A stretch of DNA of 64,000 bases from Kibdelosporangium philippinense (lineage in GTDB: Bacteria; Actinomycetota; Actinomycetes; Mycobacteriales; Pseudonocardiaceae): assembly GCF_021390435.2 (NCBI RefSeq), contig NZ_JAJVCN010000001.1, positions 2,604,001 to 2,668,000 on the forward strand. Reading direction: 5' to 3'. This document shows, one piece after another, positions 51,600 through 61,056 of this stretch. Position 1 is the stretch's first letter, and each line of letters begins with the position of its first letter. A program made the translations under genes and the position numbers. The notes under the pieces are model-generated. The model searched no databases, was not told where the DNA came from, and saw only the letters and a program-made list of their open reading frames with translations.

Positions 51600-53138
51600 G
51601 TGACCAGCTGGGCCCCGGCTGGGGCGGACAAGCTCGACGCGGCAACACTCAAGATCGCCGGTGTCGTCATTCTCGGCACTGTCATGGCGATTCTGGACAC
51701 CACCGTCGTCAACGTGGCGCTGCAGGCGCTCGCCCTGGAATTCAAGACTTCCTTCGACACAATTCAGTGGGTCGCGACCGGTTACATGCTGGCGCTGGCG
51801 ACGGTCATTCCGGTGACCGGCTGGGCGTCCGACCGGTTCGGCACCAAACGGCTCTACATGCTCGCGATCGTGCTGTTCCTCGCCGGTTCGATCCTTGCCG
51901 GGATGGCGTGGGACATCACGTCGCTGATCGTGTTCCGTGTCCTGCAAGGACTCGGCGGCGGCATGTTGATGCCCGCCGGTATGACGATCTTGACGAAGGC
52001 GGCCGGCCCGCAGCGCGTCGGCCGGGTGATGTCGGTACTCGGTGTGCCGATGCTGCTCGGTCCGATCGGCGGCCCGATCCTTGGCGGCTGGCTGGTCGAC
52101 GAGGTCAGCTGGCGCTGGATCTTCTACATCAACGTGCCGATTGGACTGATCGCGTTGCTGCTTGTCTGGCGGGTGCTGCCGCCCGACGAGCCGCAGCCGG
52201 GCGAGAAGTTCGACTTCGCTGGCATGCTGATGCTTTCGCCCGGTCTTGCCGCGCTGATCTACGGCGTGTCCAACATTCCGGCTGCCGGTGGCGTCGGTGA
52301 GGTCGAGGTCTGGCTGCCTGTCATCGGTGGCATCGTGCTGATCGGCGCCTTCCTGATGCGGGCGAAGCGCGTTGCGAACCCGCTCGTCGACCTGAAACTG
52401 TTCGCCAACAGGAACTTCTCCATCTCGGTGCTGGCGACCGCGTTCTTCGCGATGTCGTTCTTCGGTGCGATGCTGCTGTTCCCGACGTACTTCCTTTTGG
52501 TACGAGGGGAAACGGCGCTGGACGCCGGACTGTTGATGGCGCCGCAAGGCATCGGCGCGATGCTGACGATGCCGATCGCGGGCGCGCTCGCCGACAAGAT
52601 CGGTCCCCGCAAAGTCGTTCTGCCAGGACTTGTCCTGATCGTCGCGGGGATGGTGATGTTCACACAGGTCGGCGCGGACACTCCTTATTTGCAACTGCTT
52701 GGCGCGCTTTTCGTGACCGGCCTTGGGATGGGCGCGACGATGATGCCGATGATGTCGGCTGCCTTGCAGACGCTGACTCAGCGAAATGTTGCCAGGGCGT
52801 CGACCGCGTTGAGCATCATTCAGAACGCTTTCGGCGCCATCGGAACGGCGATCATGTCGATCATCCTCGCCGCGCTGCTCGCCGGAAAGTTCAACGTACC
52901 GACGCAATTGGGCCAGCTCGCGGCCACACAGGCGATCTTCGATCCACGCACCCACGACATCGCGGCGGCTGCCGCGGGCGACGCGTTCGCGGCGACGTTC
53001 GTCTGGGCGCTGATCTTGATCGCCGTGTGTGTCGTGCCCGCGATGTTCCTGCCAAGTGCCCGAAAGAAGGTATCGTCGGGCCCGGCGGGGGATCAAGACG
53101 AAGAAGAGGGCACCACACCGGTGATGCTCGGGCACTGA
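51600..53138 (+). CDS. MFS drug efflux transporter, DHA2 (14-helix) type, 512 aa
   Basis: GTG 51600 follows a G-rich ribosome-binding site (GGGGGA). It has about 14 membrane segments, the DHA2 motif C region (GVPMLLGPIGGPILGGWLVD), WRWIFYINVPIG and LDTTVVNVAL near helix 1. EmrB/QacA family, exporting lipophilic drugs or metabolites by proton antiport. The upstream in-frame extension to 51519 is unlikely. Confidence 0.9.
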   Translation: MTSWAPAGADKLDAATLKIAGVVILGTVMAILDTTVVNVALQALALEFKTSFDTIQWVATGYMLALATVIPVTGWASDRFGTKRLYMLAIVLFLAGSILAGMAWDITSLIVFRVLQGLGGGMLMPAGMTILTKAAGPQRVGRVMSVLGVPMLLGPIGGPILGGWLVDEVSWRWIFYINVPIGLIALLLVWRVLPPDEPQPGEKFDFAGMLMLSPGLAALIYGVSNIPAAGGVGEVEVWLPVIGGIVLIGAFLMRAKRVANPLVDLKLFANRNFSISVLATAFFAMSFFGAMLLFPTYFLLVRGETALDAGLLMAPQGIGAMLTMPIAGALADKIGPRKVVLPGLVLIVAGMVMFTQVGADTPYLQLLGALFVTGLGMGATMMPMMSAALQTLTQRNVARASTALSIIQNAFGAIGTAIMSIILAALLAGKFNVPTQLGQLAATQAIFDPRTHDIAAAAAGDAFAATFVWALILIAVCVVPAMFLPSARKKVSSGPAGDQDEEEGTTPVMLGH

Positions 53139-53228
53139 ATGCCCCGGGCGGATATTTCAGATCGACAACGGCGTCGACTGTGGTATCAGAGGTGTGCGAA
53201 CCGTCCCGGCAGAGGGAGTGCGGAGGAA

Positions 53229-53792
53229 ATGTTCCGGATCGGGCTTGGCGTAGCGGCGTGTCTTGTCGTGCTGGGTGGCTGCGCTCAACGCGGCCAAGGC
53301 ATCATCATGGCCACCCCACCGCCGCCCCCGAGCCGGCTGGCGCCCGAAGTCTCCCTGCCGCTGGACATCAAGCAGTACGCCGACAACCCGTGCTCGATGC
53401 TCAAGCAAGGCCAGCCGGTGACCAAGGATCTGGCCGCCGGTGTCAACGAAGGCGGCAACACCTGCACGTGGCGGGCGAAAACCCCGCAACAGCCGCAGAT
53501 GACGGCGACGATCGACCTGGTGTCCGGTGGGCTGGAAGGGTTGTACGGCAAGCGAACCCGCTTGCCGTACTTCGAGCCCACCGACATCCAGAACTACCCA
53601 GCGGTGCGCTACGACGCCGATCGCGCTGTACCGGACCAGGGCAGGTGCACAGTGAGTGTCGGCGTTGCCGAGGACGCGTTGCTGACGGTGACCACGACGA
53701 TCGCTGATTCACGGACGTTGAACTACCCGGTGCCCTGCCCGGACGCGGAACTGTTGGCCAACGCCATCATCAGCGACATCACCCGCAGCTGA
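53229..53792 (+). CDS. DUF3558 lipoprotein, 187 aa
   Basis: ATG 53229 directly follows GGAGG (short spacing). The signal sequence ends in the lipobox LGGC (Cys at about residue 18), followed by a Pro-rich spacer and the DUF3558 fold with two conserved Cys near NPCSML and NTCTW. Actinomycete cell-envelope lipoprotein of unknown function. Confidence 0.85.
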   Translation: MFRIGLGVAACLVVLGGCAQRGQGIIMATPPPPPSRLAPEVSLPLDIKQYADNPCSMLKQGQPVTKDLAAGVNEGGNTCTWRAKTPQQPQMTATIDLVSGGLEGLYGKRTRLPYFEPTDIQNYPAVRYDADRAVPDQGRCTVSVGVAEDALLTVTTTIADSRTLNYPVPCPDAELLANAIISDITRS

Positions 53793-53804
53793 CCCCAAAA
53801 CCCC

Positions 53805-53839
53805 CTCGTGAGTGGTTAGCCGTGTTCTAACCCTGCTAA
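53805..53839 (+). repeat. Dispersed palindrome, copy 3, truncated
   Basis: CTCGTGAGTGGTTAGC followed by CGTGTTCTAACCCT and GCTAA, after which the expected right arm (CCACTCACGAG) is missing. The inverted repeat of an IS701-family element begins exactly here, so the insertion cut the palindrome. Confidence 0.8.
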
Positions 53840-55289
53840 TACTCCAGTCGTAGATCGTGATCTTCATGGTTCCTGGAGCGATTGGTGCTGGTAGTGGGCT
53901 TGCTGGGCTCGGTATTGGTGTCGCCTGCGCCAGTGTGAGCAGTGCAGGACGTGCCGGATGTCTGTGGCCGGAGTGAGCACCAGTGCGTTGTAGAGATGGC
54001 GGATTTCGTTGAGTGTCAACGGAATCAGCCCGTCCGCAGCGGGTCTGGCGCGGGCGGTGACCGTCACGATCGCGAGGAAGACGTGGGCGAGCAGCACCAG
54101 GGTTGTCCAGCGATACCAAGATGTCCACGTGCGGACTTGGTGTTCGTCCAGACCGGTTTGGCCTTTGCCGGTTTGGAAGGACTCCTCGACGGTCCATCGG
54201 CGCCCGGCCACCCGCACCAGCGTGGCCAGCGGCACCCTTTCGGGCGCGTAGCAGCGGTAGAAGGCACGTTCGCCGGTGCGGCGGTTGCGCCGGACCAGCA
54301 GCCACCGATGCCCGGCGGGCTCGTCATCACCGCTGGTGAGACTGATCCAGGCCCAGTCGTAGAACCGGTGTCCTTTCACGCCTTTGCCCGCGGACAGTCG
54401 CTGCCAGGCACGTTTCGGTAGCCGCGCGAGCAGTTCATCGGCCCGATAGGTGCCCGTGGCGGTGCTGACCCGGTGGTCGCAGGCCACCGCGAGCACGTAC
54501 CCGACCCGCCGTTTCTCCAGATCGCCACGCAGCGTCGGATTGCTGCCGTAGACCTCGTCCGCGGCGACCCACCCGGCGGGCACACCACCGTCGAGGGCAC
54601 GCAGAATCATGCGCGAGGCCAGCGCGGGCTTGGTCGCGAACCCGGTGTCCTCAGGGACCCCGGCCGCCGCGCACCGATCAGGATCACCGGTCCAGGAGCG
54701 CGGCAGGTACAGCTCACGGTCGATCAGTGTGTGCCCGACCTTGGTGGTATAGGTCAGAAACACCCCGACCTGGGCGTTCTCGATCCGCCCGGCGGTACCG
54801 GTGTATTGGCGCTGGGTCGCGACCGTGCACGTCCCTTTCTTGACGTCGCCGGTCTCGTCCACGACCAGCATCGCGTCGGTGTCACCGAGATATTCCACCG
54901 CGGCATCCCGCACGTCGTCGCGCACCTCATCGGCATCCCACACCGCCCGCGACAGCAGGTGCTGCATCCCGTCCGGCGTCGCGTCCCCGGCGTGCTCGGC
55001 GATCGTCCAGCAGTTCTTGCGCGGCAGGTCGGCCAGCAGCCCCTCCACGAACGCTCGTGCTCGCCGGCGCGGTTCCACCCGCTTAAACCGCTTCGCCACC
55101 CGAGCCATCAGCCCGTCGAACTTCTCCCGCCAGCCAACGGGATCCACACCCTCAACGGGGTTTACGATGGCGCCCGCGGCCACCACACGATCTTGAGTTG
55201 TCCACACAACTGCTCATGATCAACTGGTGGCCGCGTCCGTATTCAGGGACCCTCACCAGCCAAGATCACGAAGTCCGGCTGCCGTACTA
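53837..55289 (-). mobile_element. IS701-family insertion sequence, copy 1
   Basis: Imperfect terminal inverted repeats of about 28 bp: TAATACTCCAGTCGTAGATC at the left edge, and on the complementary strand TAGTACGGCAGCCGGACTTC at the right edge, both running into GTGATCTT. The left flank is the broken palindrome. The right flank (starting about 55290) does not continue it and no clear target duplication is seen, suggesting rearrangement after insertion. Confidence 0.82.
53864..55207 (-). CDS. IS701-family transposase, 447 aa
   Basis: DDE-type transposase with ERKN-like N-terminal region (PRKNCWTIAEHAGDATPDGM), first Asp in AMLVVDETGDVKKG, second Asp in WVAADEVYGSNPTLR and Glu in GRRWTVEESFQTGKG. 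It ends HQYRAQQAHYQHQSLQEP at the left inverted repeat. Start is a GTG at 55207. It looks complete and may be functional. Confidence 0.9.
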   Translation of the reverse strand: MWTTQDRVVAAGAIVNPVEGVDPVGWREKFDGLMARVAKRFKRVEPRRRARAFVEGLLADLPRKNCWTIAEHAGDATPDGMQHLLSRAVWDADEVRDDVRDAAVEYLGDTDAMLVVDETGDVKKGTCTVATQRQYTGTAGRIENAQVGVFLTYTTKVGHTLIDRELYLPRSWTGDPDRCAAAGVPEDTGFATKPALASRMILRALDGGVPAGWVAADEVYGSNPTLRGDLEKRRVGYVLAVACDHRVSTATGTYRADELLARLPKRAWQRLSAGKGVKGHRFYDWAWISLTSGDDEPAGHRWLLVRRNRRTGERAFYRCYAPERVPLATLVRVAGRRWTVEESFQTGKGQTGLDEHQVRTWTSWYRWTTLVLLAHVFLAIVTVTARARPAADGLIPLTLNEIRHLYNALVLTPATDIRHVLHCSHWRRRHQYRAQQAHYQHQSLQEP

Positions 55290-55431
55290 GACTGGTAGAA
55301 CAAACGGCCTCTACAATCCTTATTCTCCCCGCTCAGGAGCACTTTTCCCATATCGACAGACAAGATCACATGCCATCAGCTGTGAAAGGCCGAGGTTAAG
55401 CTTGTTGTTTAAGCGGTTCGGCGGGGTCTGG

Positions 55432-56807
55432 GGGTCTGTCAAGTTTTCGGTGTAACTGTTGATCTTCGGTTTACGTGCGTCCAACGGACAGGCGTCCGTC
55501 GAAGGTGATCTCGAACGCGTTGAGTGCTTTCTTCCAGCGGTTGGACCAGCGTTTGCGGCCCGTGCCGGTGGGGTCGAGGCTCGTGATCGCGAGGTACACG
55601 CACTTCAGCGCGGCCTGCTCGTTCGGGAAGTGCCCGCGCGCGTTGACGGCCCTGCGGATGCGGGCGTTGATGCTCTCGATCGCGTTGGTGGTGCAGATGA
55701 TCGTGCGGATCTGGGTGTCGAACTGCAGGAACGGCACGAACTCGGCCCACGCATTGGTCCACAGCCGGATGATGGCCGGGTAGCGTTGCTCCCACTTGTC
55801 GCTGAACTCGGCGAACCGGTCCAGCGCGGCCTGCTCGCTGGGCGCGGTGTAGACCGGCTTGAGGTCTTTCGCCAGCGCCGACCAGTCCTTTTGGGGCGCG
55901 TAGCGGAAGCTGTTGCGCAGCAAGTGAACGATGCAGGTCTGCACGATCGTCTGCGGCCACACCTGCGCGATCGCGTCGGGCAGGCCCTTGAGCCCGTCAC
56001 ACACCACGATACAGACGTCCTGAGTGCCCCGGTTCCTGATCTCCGAGAGCACCCGCGGCCAGAACTTGGCGCCCTCCCCGTCGCCGTGCTCGCCGGCCCA
56101 CAACCCGAGCACCTCGCGGGTGCCGTCCACGGTCACCGCGAGCGCGACGTAGATCGGCCGGTTGGCGACCTGGCCGTCGCGGATCTTGACGTTGATGCAG
56201 TCGATGAAGATCACCAGATACACCGCGTCCAGCGGCCGGTTCTGCCACTCGGCCATGCCCTCGATGACCCGGTCGGTGATCGTGGAAAGGGTCTGTTTGG
56301 ACACCTCCGCGCCGTACACCTCGGCCAGGTGCGCCGAGATCTCGCCATGCGTCAAGCCTTTGGCCGACAACGAGATCACCAGATCATCGACCCCGGTCAG
56401 CCGCCGTTGCCGCTTCTTGACAATGGTCGGCTCGAAACTCGCCTCCCGATCCCGCGGCACCGCGATCTGCACCGGACCGGCCTCGGTCAGCACCGTCTTC
56501 GCCCGGGTGCCGTTGCGCGAGTTGCCGCCGTTGCGGCCGGCCGGATCGTGCTTGCCGTAGCCGAGATGGTCGTCCGTCTCGCCCTGCAGCTCCGCCTCGG
56601 TGACCAGCTTGGTCAACCGGCCCAGCAGCCCGCCCTCACCGGTCAACTGCAGCCCCCCGGCCCGAGCCCGATCCGCCAGCCGCTGGATCTCCCCCTCCAA
56701 AGCGGCAAGATCCACAGCCGCCGCCTCACTCGCCTTCTTGCCAATCTTCACATCAGCCACAGCTGCCTCCTACATCTCAGGAGTTACACCGTTGAAATTA
56801 CAGTCCC
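55432..56807 (-). mobile_element. IS256-family insertion sequence
   Basis: Related ends GGGTCTGTCAAG...CGGTGTAACT at 55432-55459 and, on the complementary strand, GGGACTGTAATT...CGGTGTAACT from 56807 downwards; both share CGGTGTAACT as inner part of 26-bp inverted repeats. No 8-9-bp target duplication is visible, consistent with later rearrangement. The element abuts an IS21 fragment on its right. Confidence 0.82.
55471..56760 (-). CDS. IS256/Mutator-family transposase, 429 aa
   Basis: Mutator-type transposase with the DDE residues in YLVIFIDCINVKIRDG (Asp), CIVVCDGLKGLPDAI (Asp) and TTNAIESINARIRR (Glu), plus the CIVHLLRNS element. It begins MADVKIGKKASEAAAVDLAA and has full family length, so is probably functional. 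Confidence 0.92.
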   Translation of the reverse strand: MADVKIGKKASEAAAVDLAALEGEIQRLADRARAGGLQLTGEGGLLGRLTKLVTEAELQGETDDHLGYGKHDPAGRNGGNSRNGTRAKTVLTEAGPVQIAVPRDREASFEPTIVKKRQRRLTGVDDLVISLSAKGLTHGEISAHLAEVYGAEVSKQTLSTITDRVIEGMAEWQNRPLDAVYLVIFIDCINVKIRDGQVANRPIYVALAVTVDGTREVLGLWAGEHGDGEGAKFWPRVLSEIRNRGTQDVCIVVCDGLKGLPDAIAQVWPQTIVQTCIVHLLRNSFRYAPQKDWSALAKDLKPVYTAPSEQAALDRFAEFSDKWEQRYPAIIRLWTNAWAEFVPFLQFDTQIRTIICTTNAIESINARIRRAVNARGHFPNEQAALKCVYLAITSLDPTGTGRKRWSNRWKKALNAFEITFDGRLSVGRT

Positions 56808-57343
56808 TGGTTTTTGGGGGGACGGCGGTGCAGCAGCTCGTCGTAGACACTCACCTGTGGTGGTGGCCGTTGGTCGGCGGGCAGGCCGGCGATCACTGAG
56901 GCCGGGTCAGCGAGGCGGCGCTCAGTCAGACTCACCACCGACGCCGGCGCGGCAGAAGTCGTTGGCGCGGTTGCTGTCTCGAGCGTGACACCGTCCTTCT
57001 CGGTGTCGTTGTCGCTGGCTTTCCGGGCCTCGACCGCGACCACGTCCGCGCTGACCGCGCCAATGCTGGTGGCGGCGACCAGCCCGGCGACCACATTGGC
57101 GTGACGCAGGTGCCGGTGCAACAACAGCACCTCGATCAGGGCGCGGGTGCCGGCCGCATCACCGAGTTTGGCACGGGCGGCGGACCAGAACGCCTCGTGC
57201 GCGGCGGTGAACGTGCCGGCCTTGCGCGCCTGCGCCAGCGCGGTGGAGCCGGGCAGCGCGCCGGGCTTGCGCGCCAACACTTCCAGGTAGTGGTCCAGCA
57301 CCAGCACCGCGTTGAGCGGCCTCGATTTTTCCGGACAGCTGCT
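56808..57343 (-). pseudogene. IS21-family transposase (istA) C-terminal remnant
   Basis: A frame reading LNAVLVLDHYLEVLARKPGA, LPGSTALAQARKAG and EAFWSAARAKLGDAAGTRAL, ending near VSVYDELLHRRP, matches the C-terminal part of IS21 IstA proteins. The IS701-family element cuts its N-terminal side at about 57344 and the IS256-family end cuts its C-terminus at about 56808. IstB is absent. Clearly a remnant. Confidence 0.8.
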
Positions 57344-58706
57344 TAGTACGGCAGCCGCACCTTGTGATATTTGAGGTGTTGTCGCTGGTAGTGGCTGCGG
57401 CGGGCTCGGGTTTGGTGGCGTCGTCGCCAGTCTGACCAGTGGTTGGTGTGGGTTTCGGGGTGGACCGGGTGGGTGAGGGTGGCCCAGAGTCGTCGAATTT
57501 CGTTACAGGACAACGGAATCAGTTGGCTTAAGGTGGCGAGATCGCCCCTTTTTGGTCATTGCGGCCGCGTTCTCGATATGCGGTGACGGCGAGGAACGCG
57601 GCGGCCAGCATCGCCAGGGTGATGTGCCGGTACCAGACGTCGTACTTGCGCACCTGATAGTGATCCAGTCCGGTCTCGTTCTTGGCGAACTGGAACGTTT
57701 CCTCGACCGCCCAACGGGATCCGGCTACCCGGACCAACTCGGCGACGGGTACTGGTTGGGTGCTGTGGCAGATGTAGTAGGCCAGCTCGCTGGGCTTGGA
57801 GATCGAGCGACGCACCAGCAGGAGGTGCTCGTCAGCGCCGGGGTCGATGAGCAGCCAATCGTAGAGGCGATGTCCCTTGCTGCCCTTACCGGCTGAGAGT
57901 CGTTGCCAGCCTCGTTTCGGCGCGGTCGCGGCGAGTTCGTCGGCTCGCTGAGGCCCGGTTGGAGTGGTGAACCGGTCGTCGCAGGAGACCGCCATGACGT
58001 AGTTGATGTCCTCGTCCTCCAGCCAGTCCCGCAGTCCGGGGTTGTCGCCGTAGGCTTCGTCGGCGGTGAACCAGCCCACCGTCTGCTTGCCGTGCTTGGC
58101 GATGAGTCGTTCGAGCATCCGCCGCGCCAGCTTCGGTTTGGTCGCGAACCCGACCGTGTCCGCGATGCCCGCCTCGGCACACCGCTCCCGGTCACCGGTC
58201 CAGGATTTCGGCAGGTAGAGCTCTCGGTCGATCAACGCCCGCCCCCGCGACGACACGTAGGTCAGGAACACGCCGAGCTGGCAGTTCTCGATACGCCCGG
58301 CAGTGCCGGAATACTGACGCTGCACGCCGGCGGATTTGGTGCCCTTCTTGAGAAAACCTGTCTCATCGCCCACCACGACCCCGCTGGGGTCGGCGAGAGT
58401 GTCCAGCACATAGGAACGTAGATCATCCCGCACCGCCTCGGCGTCCCAGCGGTAGAAGTTCAACAACCGCTGCATGCCATCCGGAGTCAGGTCACCAGCC
58501 TGCTCCGCGATGGTCCAGGAGTTCTTACGCTCGGCTGCCGAGAGCAGTCCCAGCAGGTACATCCGTGCCCGGCGACGTGAGTCCGCCTGCGCGAAACGCC
58601 CGGCCACCAGCGCGAACATCTCATCGAACCCCGCTCGCCACCGCGTGAGGCGATCATCAACTACAGTCTTCGACGCGGCCACCGCGTCTGCTTCGAGTCC
58701 TAACAC
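57343..58706 (-). pseudogene. IS701-family transposase with frameshift
   Basis: The first 392 codons hold the DDE set (GVVVGDETGFLKKG, WFTADEAYGDNP, GSRWAVEETFQFAKN) but run into a stop after DQKGAISPP. A -1 frame continues the family C-terminus (DLATLSQLIPLSCNEIRRLW ... HYQRQHLKYHKVRLPY) to a TAA at 57343-57345. The break is at an A5-G4 run near 57543-57551, typical of homopolymer indels. Programmed slippage is possible but less likely, since this family is normally single-frame. Confidence 0.8.
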
Positions 58707-58785
58707 ACCTTGAAGTTGATCACGCGGTGGCCGCGTCCATGATCACGACCCCACACCAAGATCACACAGTGCGGTTGTCGTATTA
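57344..58785 (-). mobile_element. IS701-family insertion sequence, copy 2
   Basis: Inverted repeats TAGTACGGCAGCCGCACCTT at the left edge and, on the complementary strand, TAATACGACAACCGCACTGT at the right edge, both followed by GTGAT. It is inserted in the IS21 remnant on one side; the other flank is unrelated sequence. Distinct from copy 1 (transposases clearly diverged), so an independent arrival. Confidence 0.82.
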
Positions 58786-59258
58786 CTTGCCCGGGTGTTG
58801 CCGAGCGGCGCGTTCTTGACACTCGATAGAGGTATGCTGAACTGCCGTTCGTCGTCGCTGGTGCATCGCTGGTTTATGTAGGGTTCTGTAGAGCTCGCGG
58901 AACTCCCCTCGGGTCGTGGTTGTCGACGACTCGCCAAAACTCACTCCGACGGGCCGTCATGAAATTTGTGGTTAGTTAGATCCTGGCAATTTCTTGCCGT
59001 AGAGGATGTTGTCGAAGCGGCCACGGGTAAAGATGAGGATCGCGAGGCCTGTAGCGTAGACGGTGGGAGCCGAGAATGTATGCCAGTCTGGGATCATTGT
59101 GAAATTGCCCGCTCCACCCCTGCCCGCCTGTGAACTGCGTACGAGTGATCGTCTGACCATCATTTTGGGGAGCGGTAGACCGTAGTGCGACAAGTCCATC
59201 TGATCTTCCGGCTGCCGCGATGCTCGGCTTACCAGAGGTTACAGCTGTTGGGAGCGTT
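58786..59258. other. Intergenic region between IS pile-up and ABC operon
   Basis: No convincing gene. A minus-strand frame at 58972-59199 (75 codons, containing FSAPTVYATGLAILIFTRGR) is open but has weak codon bias and no recognised homology, so it may be a remnant. The base composition is more AT-rich than the flanks. The promoter of the transport operon should lie in the last 200 bp, but I cannot assign its elements. Confidence 0.5.
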
Positions 59259-60065
59259 ATGGTGTCCGATGGTTCGAATGTCGCCGCGATCGAGGTCCGC
59301 GACGTCCGCCGCGTCTACGGTCTTGGCGCCTCGGCGATGGTGGCGCTGGATCGCGTTGGCCTGTCGATCGAACCCGGCCGGTTCGTCAGCATCATCGGCC
59401 CGAGCGGGTGTGGCAAGTCCACGTTGCTGCGGCTCGTGGCCGGGCTTGAACCGCCGGCCGAGGGAACGGTCCGCGTGCACGGGGTCAGCCCCGAGGAGGC
59501 GTGTGCCGCGAAGATGATCGGGCTCGTGCCGCAGACGCCCGCCCTCCTACCGTGGCTTTCGGTGCTGAAGAACGTCTCTCTGTCACAGAAGGTGAACCGG
59601 GCGGCGAAGCTTCACCGCCGCGATCCGCCCGACATGCTCGAACTCCTGCACAAGGCCGGACTCGGGGAAGCGGTGCACAAGCTACCGTCCGAACTGTCGG
59701 GCGGAATGCAGCAACGGACCGCCATTGTCCGCGCCTTCGGGCTGCGGCCCGCGGTGTTGCTCATGGACGAGCCGTTCTCCGCGCTCGACGAGTTCACCCG
59801 CGAGAGCCTGCAGGAGCAGCTGCTGGACCTGTGGGACGAGCTTAAGACCACCGTCGTGTTCGTGACTCACTCGGTCAGCGAGGCGGTCCGCCTGTCCGAT
59901 CAGATCGTTGTTATGGCCCCGAAACCGGGCCGTGTCACTGACGTCGTCACCGTCGGTCTGCCCCGGCCACGCGGGCGTGAGCTGCTTAAGACACCGGAGT
60001 TCCACCATCTCGAGGACCTGATCCGCGACAAGCTGCGCGGCGCCTGGCACGCGCCGGTGGCGTGA
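59259..60065 (+). CDS. ABC transporter ATP-binding protein, nitrate/taurine/pyrimidine type, 268 aa
   Basis: Walker A GPSGCGKST, signature LSGGMQQRTAI, Walker B VLLMDEPFSALDE and switch His in VFVTHSVSEAV. SsuB/TauB/ThiZ-like importer ATPase. ATG 59259 follows GGGAG; ATG 59220 is an alternative. The stop overlaps the permease GTG as GTGA, so the subunits are coupled. Confidence 0.9.
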   Translation: MVSDGSNVAAIEVRDVRRVYGLGASAMVALDRVGLSIEPGRFVSIIGPSGCGKSTLLRLVAGLEPPAEGTVRVHGVSPEEACAAKMIGLVPQTPALLPWLSVLKNVSLSQKVNRAAKLHRRDPPDMLELLHKAGLGEAVHKLPSELSGGMQQRTAIVRAFGLRPAVLLMDEPFSALDEFTRESLQEQLLDLWDELKTTVVFVTHSVSEAVRLSDQIVVMAPKPGRVTDVVTVGLPRPRGRELLKTPEFHHLEDLIRDKLRGAWHAPVA

Positions 60066-60961
60066 AGGGAGCACGGGCCGCTATGGTCACCGTCGGCGAC
60101 TACGTCTCGACCACCCCGGAAACCGGCCGCGCCGCCGCGGACGTGGCGCCCGAGCCGTCCCGCTTCAGCTTGCGCCATCCGAAGTCACGGCTGGGGTTCG
60201 TGCGTCCAAGGGTGTGGCTGCCGCTGGTACTCATGATCGTTGTGCTTGGCGCGTTGTGGGAGTGGGGCGCGAGCTCGATGCCTTATCTCCTGCCGAAGCT
60301 GTCCGCGATCGGCCGAGCGCTGGCCGACGACCCCGGCTACTACCTCGACAACGCACTGGTGACGTTGTGGGAAGCGTTGCTGGGGCTGGCGATCGGGTTC
60401 GCCGCGGCGTTCGTGCTCGCGGTACTGGTCAGCGAGCTGCCCTGGGCACGGCGGGCGATCATGCCCGTCGCGGTCGTGCTCAACGTGACCCCGCTGGTCG
60501 CGATCGCGCCGGTGCTCGTCGTGGCGTTCGGTTTCGGTCCAGAGCCCAAGCTCATCGTCACCGGGTTGATTTGCTTCTTTCCGATCCTGATCAACACCTC
60601 GGTCGGGTTGCGCGCGGTGCCGCCCGCGGTCGTCCAGGTCTACCGCACGGTCAACGCGTCCCGCCTGGAAATGCTGTGGTGGATCCGGGTGCCCAGTTCG
60701 CTGCCGTTCCTGTTCGCCGCGCTGCGCATCGTCTTCCCACTGTCCATTGTGGGCGCCGTGGTCGCTGAGATGTCCGCGCCCGGCGCGGCCGAGGGCCTTG
60801 GCACGGCGATCAGCCTGGCCTCGACGATGAACCAGCTCGCGGTGGTATACGCGTCGATCGCGATCCTGGCGCTGATGGGCTCGCTCCTGTTGCTCATCGT
60901 CACCACGGTCGAACGCCGGATGCTGCACTGGCACGAAAGCACTCAGGGCGCGAACTACTAG
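60062..60961 (+). CDS. ABC transporter permease, NitT/TauT (BPD) type, 299 aa
   Basis: Six predicted membrane helices after a 50-residue cytosolic N-terminus. The EAA-type loop (YRTVNASRLEMLWWIRVPSS) is in its expected place. SsuC/TauC-like. It pairs with the ATPase upstream and the binding lipoprotein 95 bp downstream. Confidence 0.9.
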   Translation: MKGARAAMVTVGDYVSTTPETGRAAADVAPEPSRFSLRHPKSRLGFVRPRVWLPLVLMIVVLGALWEWGASSMPYLLPKLSAIGRALADDPGYYLDNALVTLWEALLGLAIGFAAAFVLAVLVSELPWARRAIMPVAVVLNVTPLVAIAPVLVVAFGFGPEPKLIVTGLICFFPILINTSVGLRAVPPAVVQVYRTVNASRLEMLWWIRVPSSLPFLFAALRIVFPLSIVGAVVAEMSAPGAAEGLGTAISLASTMNQLAVVYASIAILALMGSLLLLIVTTVERRMLHWHESTQGANY

Positions 60962-61056
60962 CTCGCCGCTCGTCGACGGCATCCCGCCGTTCGGCTGACA
61001 CGCCGCCGAACCCGCCCCTGCGTTCGCATGCGCCGATGAAATCCAGGAGCTCCCTC

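Noticed and set aside
51138..53135. 665-codon minus-strand ORF opposite the efflux pump
   Set aside because: Composition is dominated by Arg, His, Asp and Gln as in shadow frames; the plus strand encodes a clear 14-helix transporter.
23306..53839. The three GTGAGTGGTTA palindromes as a CRISPR-like array
   Set aside because: They are tens of kilobases apart, with no spacers and no cas genes.
55459..56988. 509-codon plus-strand ORF across the IS256 element
   Set aside because: Antisense to an intact transposase and crosses the IS boundary into the IS21 remnant; no domain.
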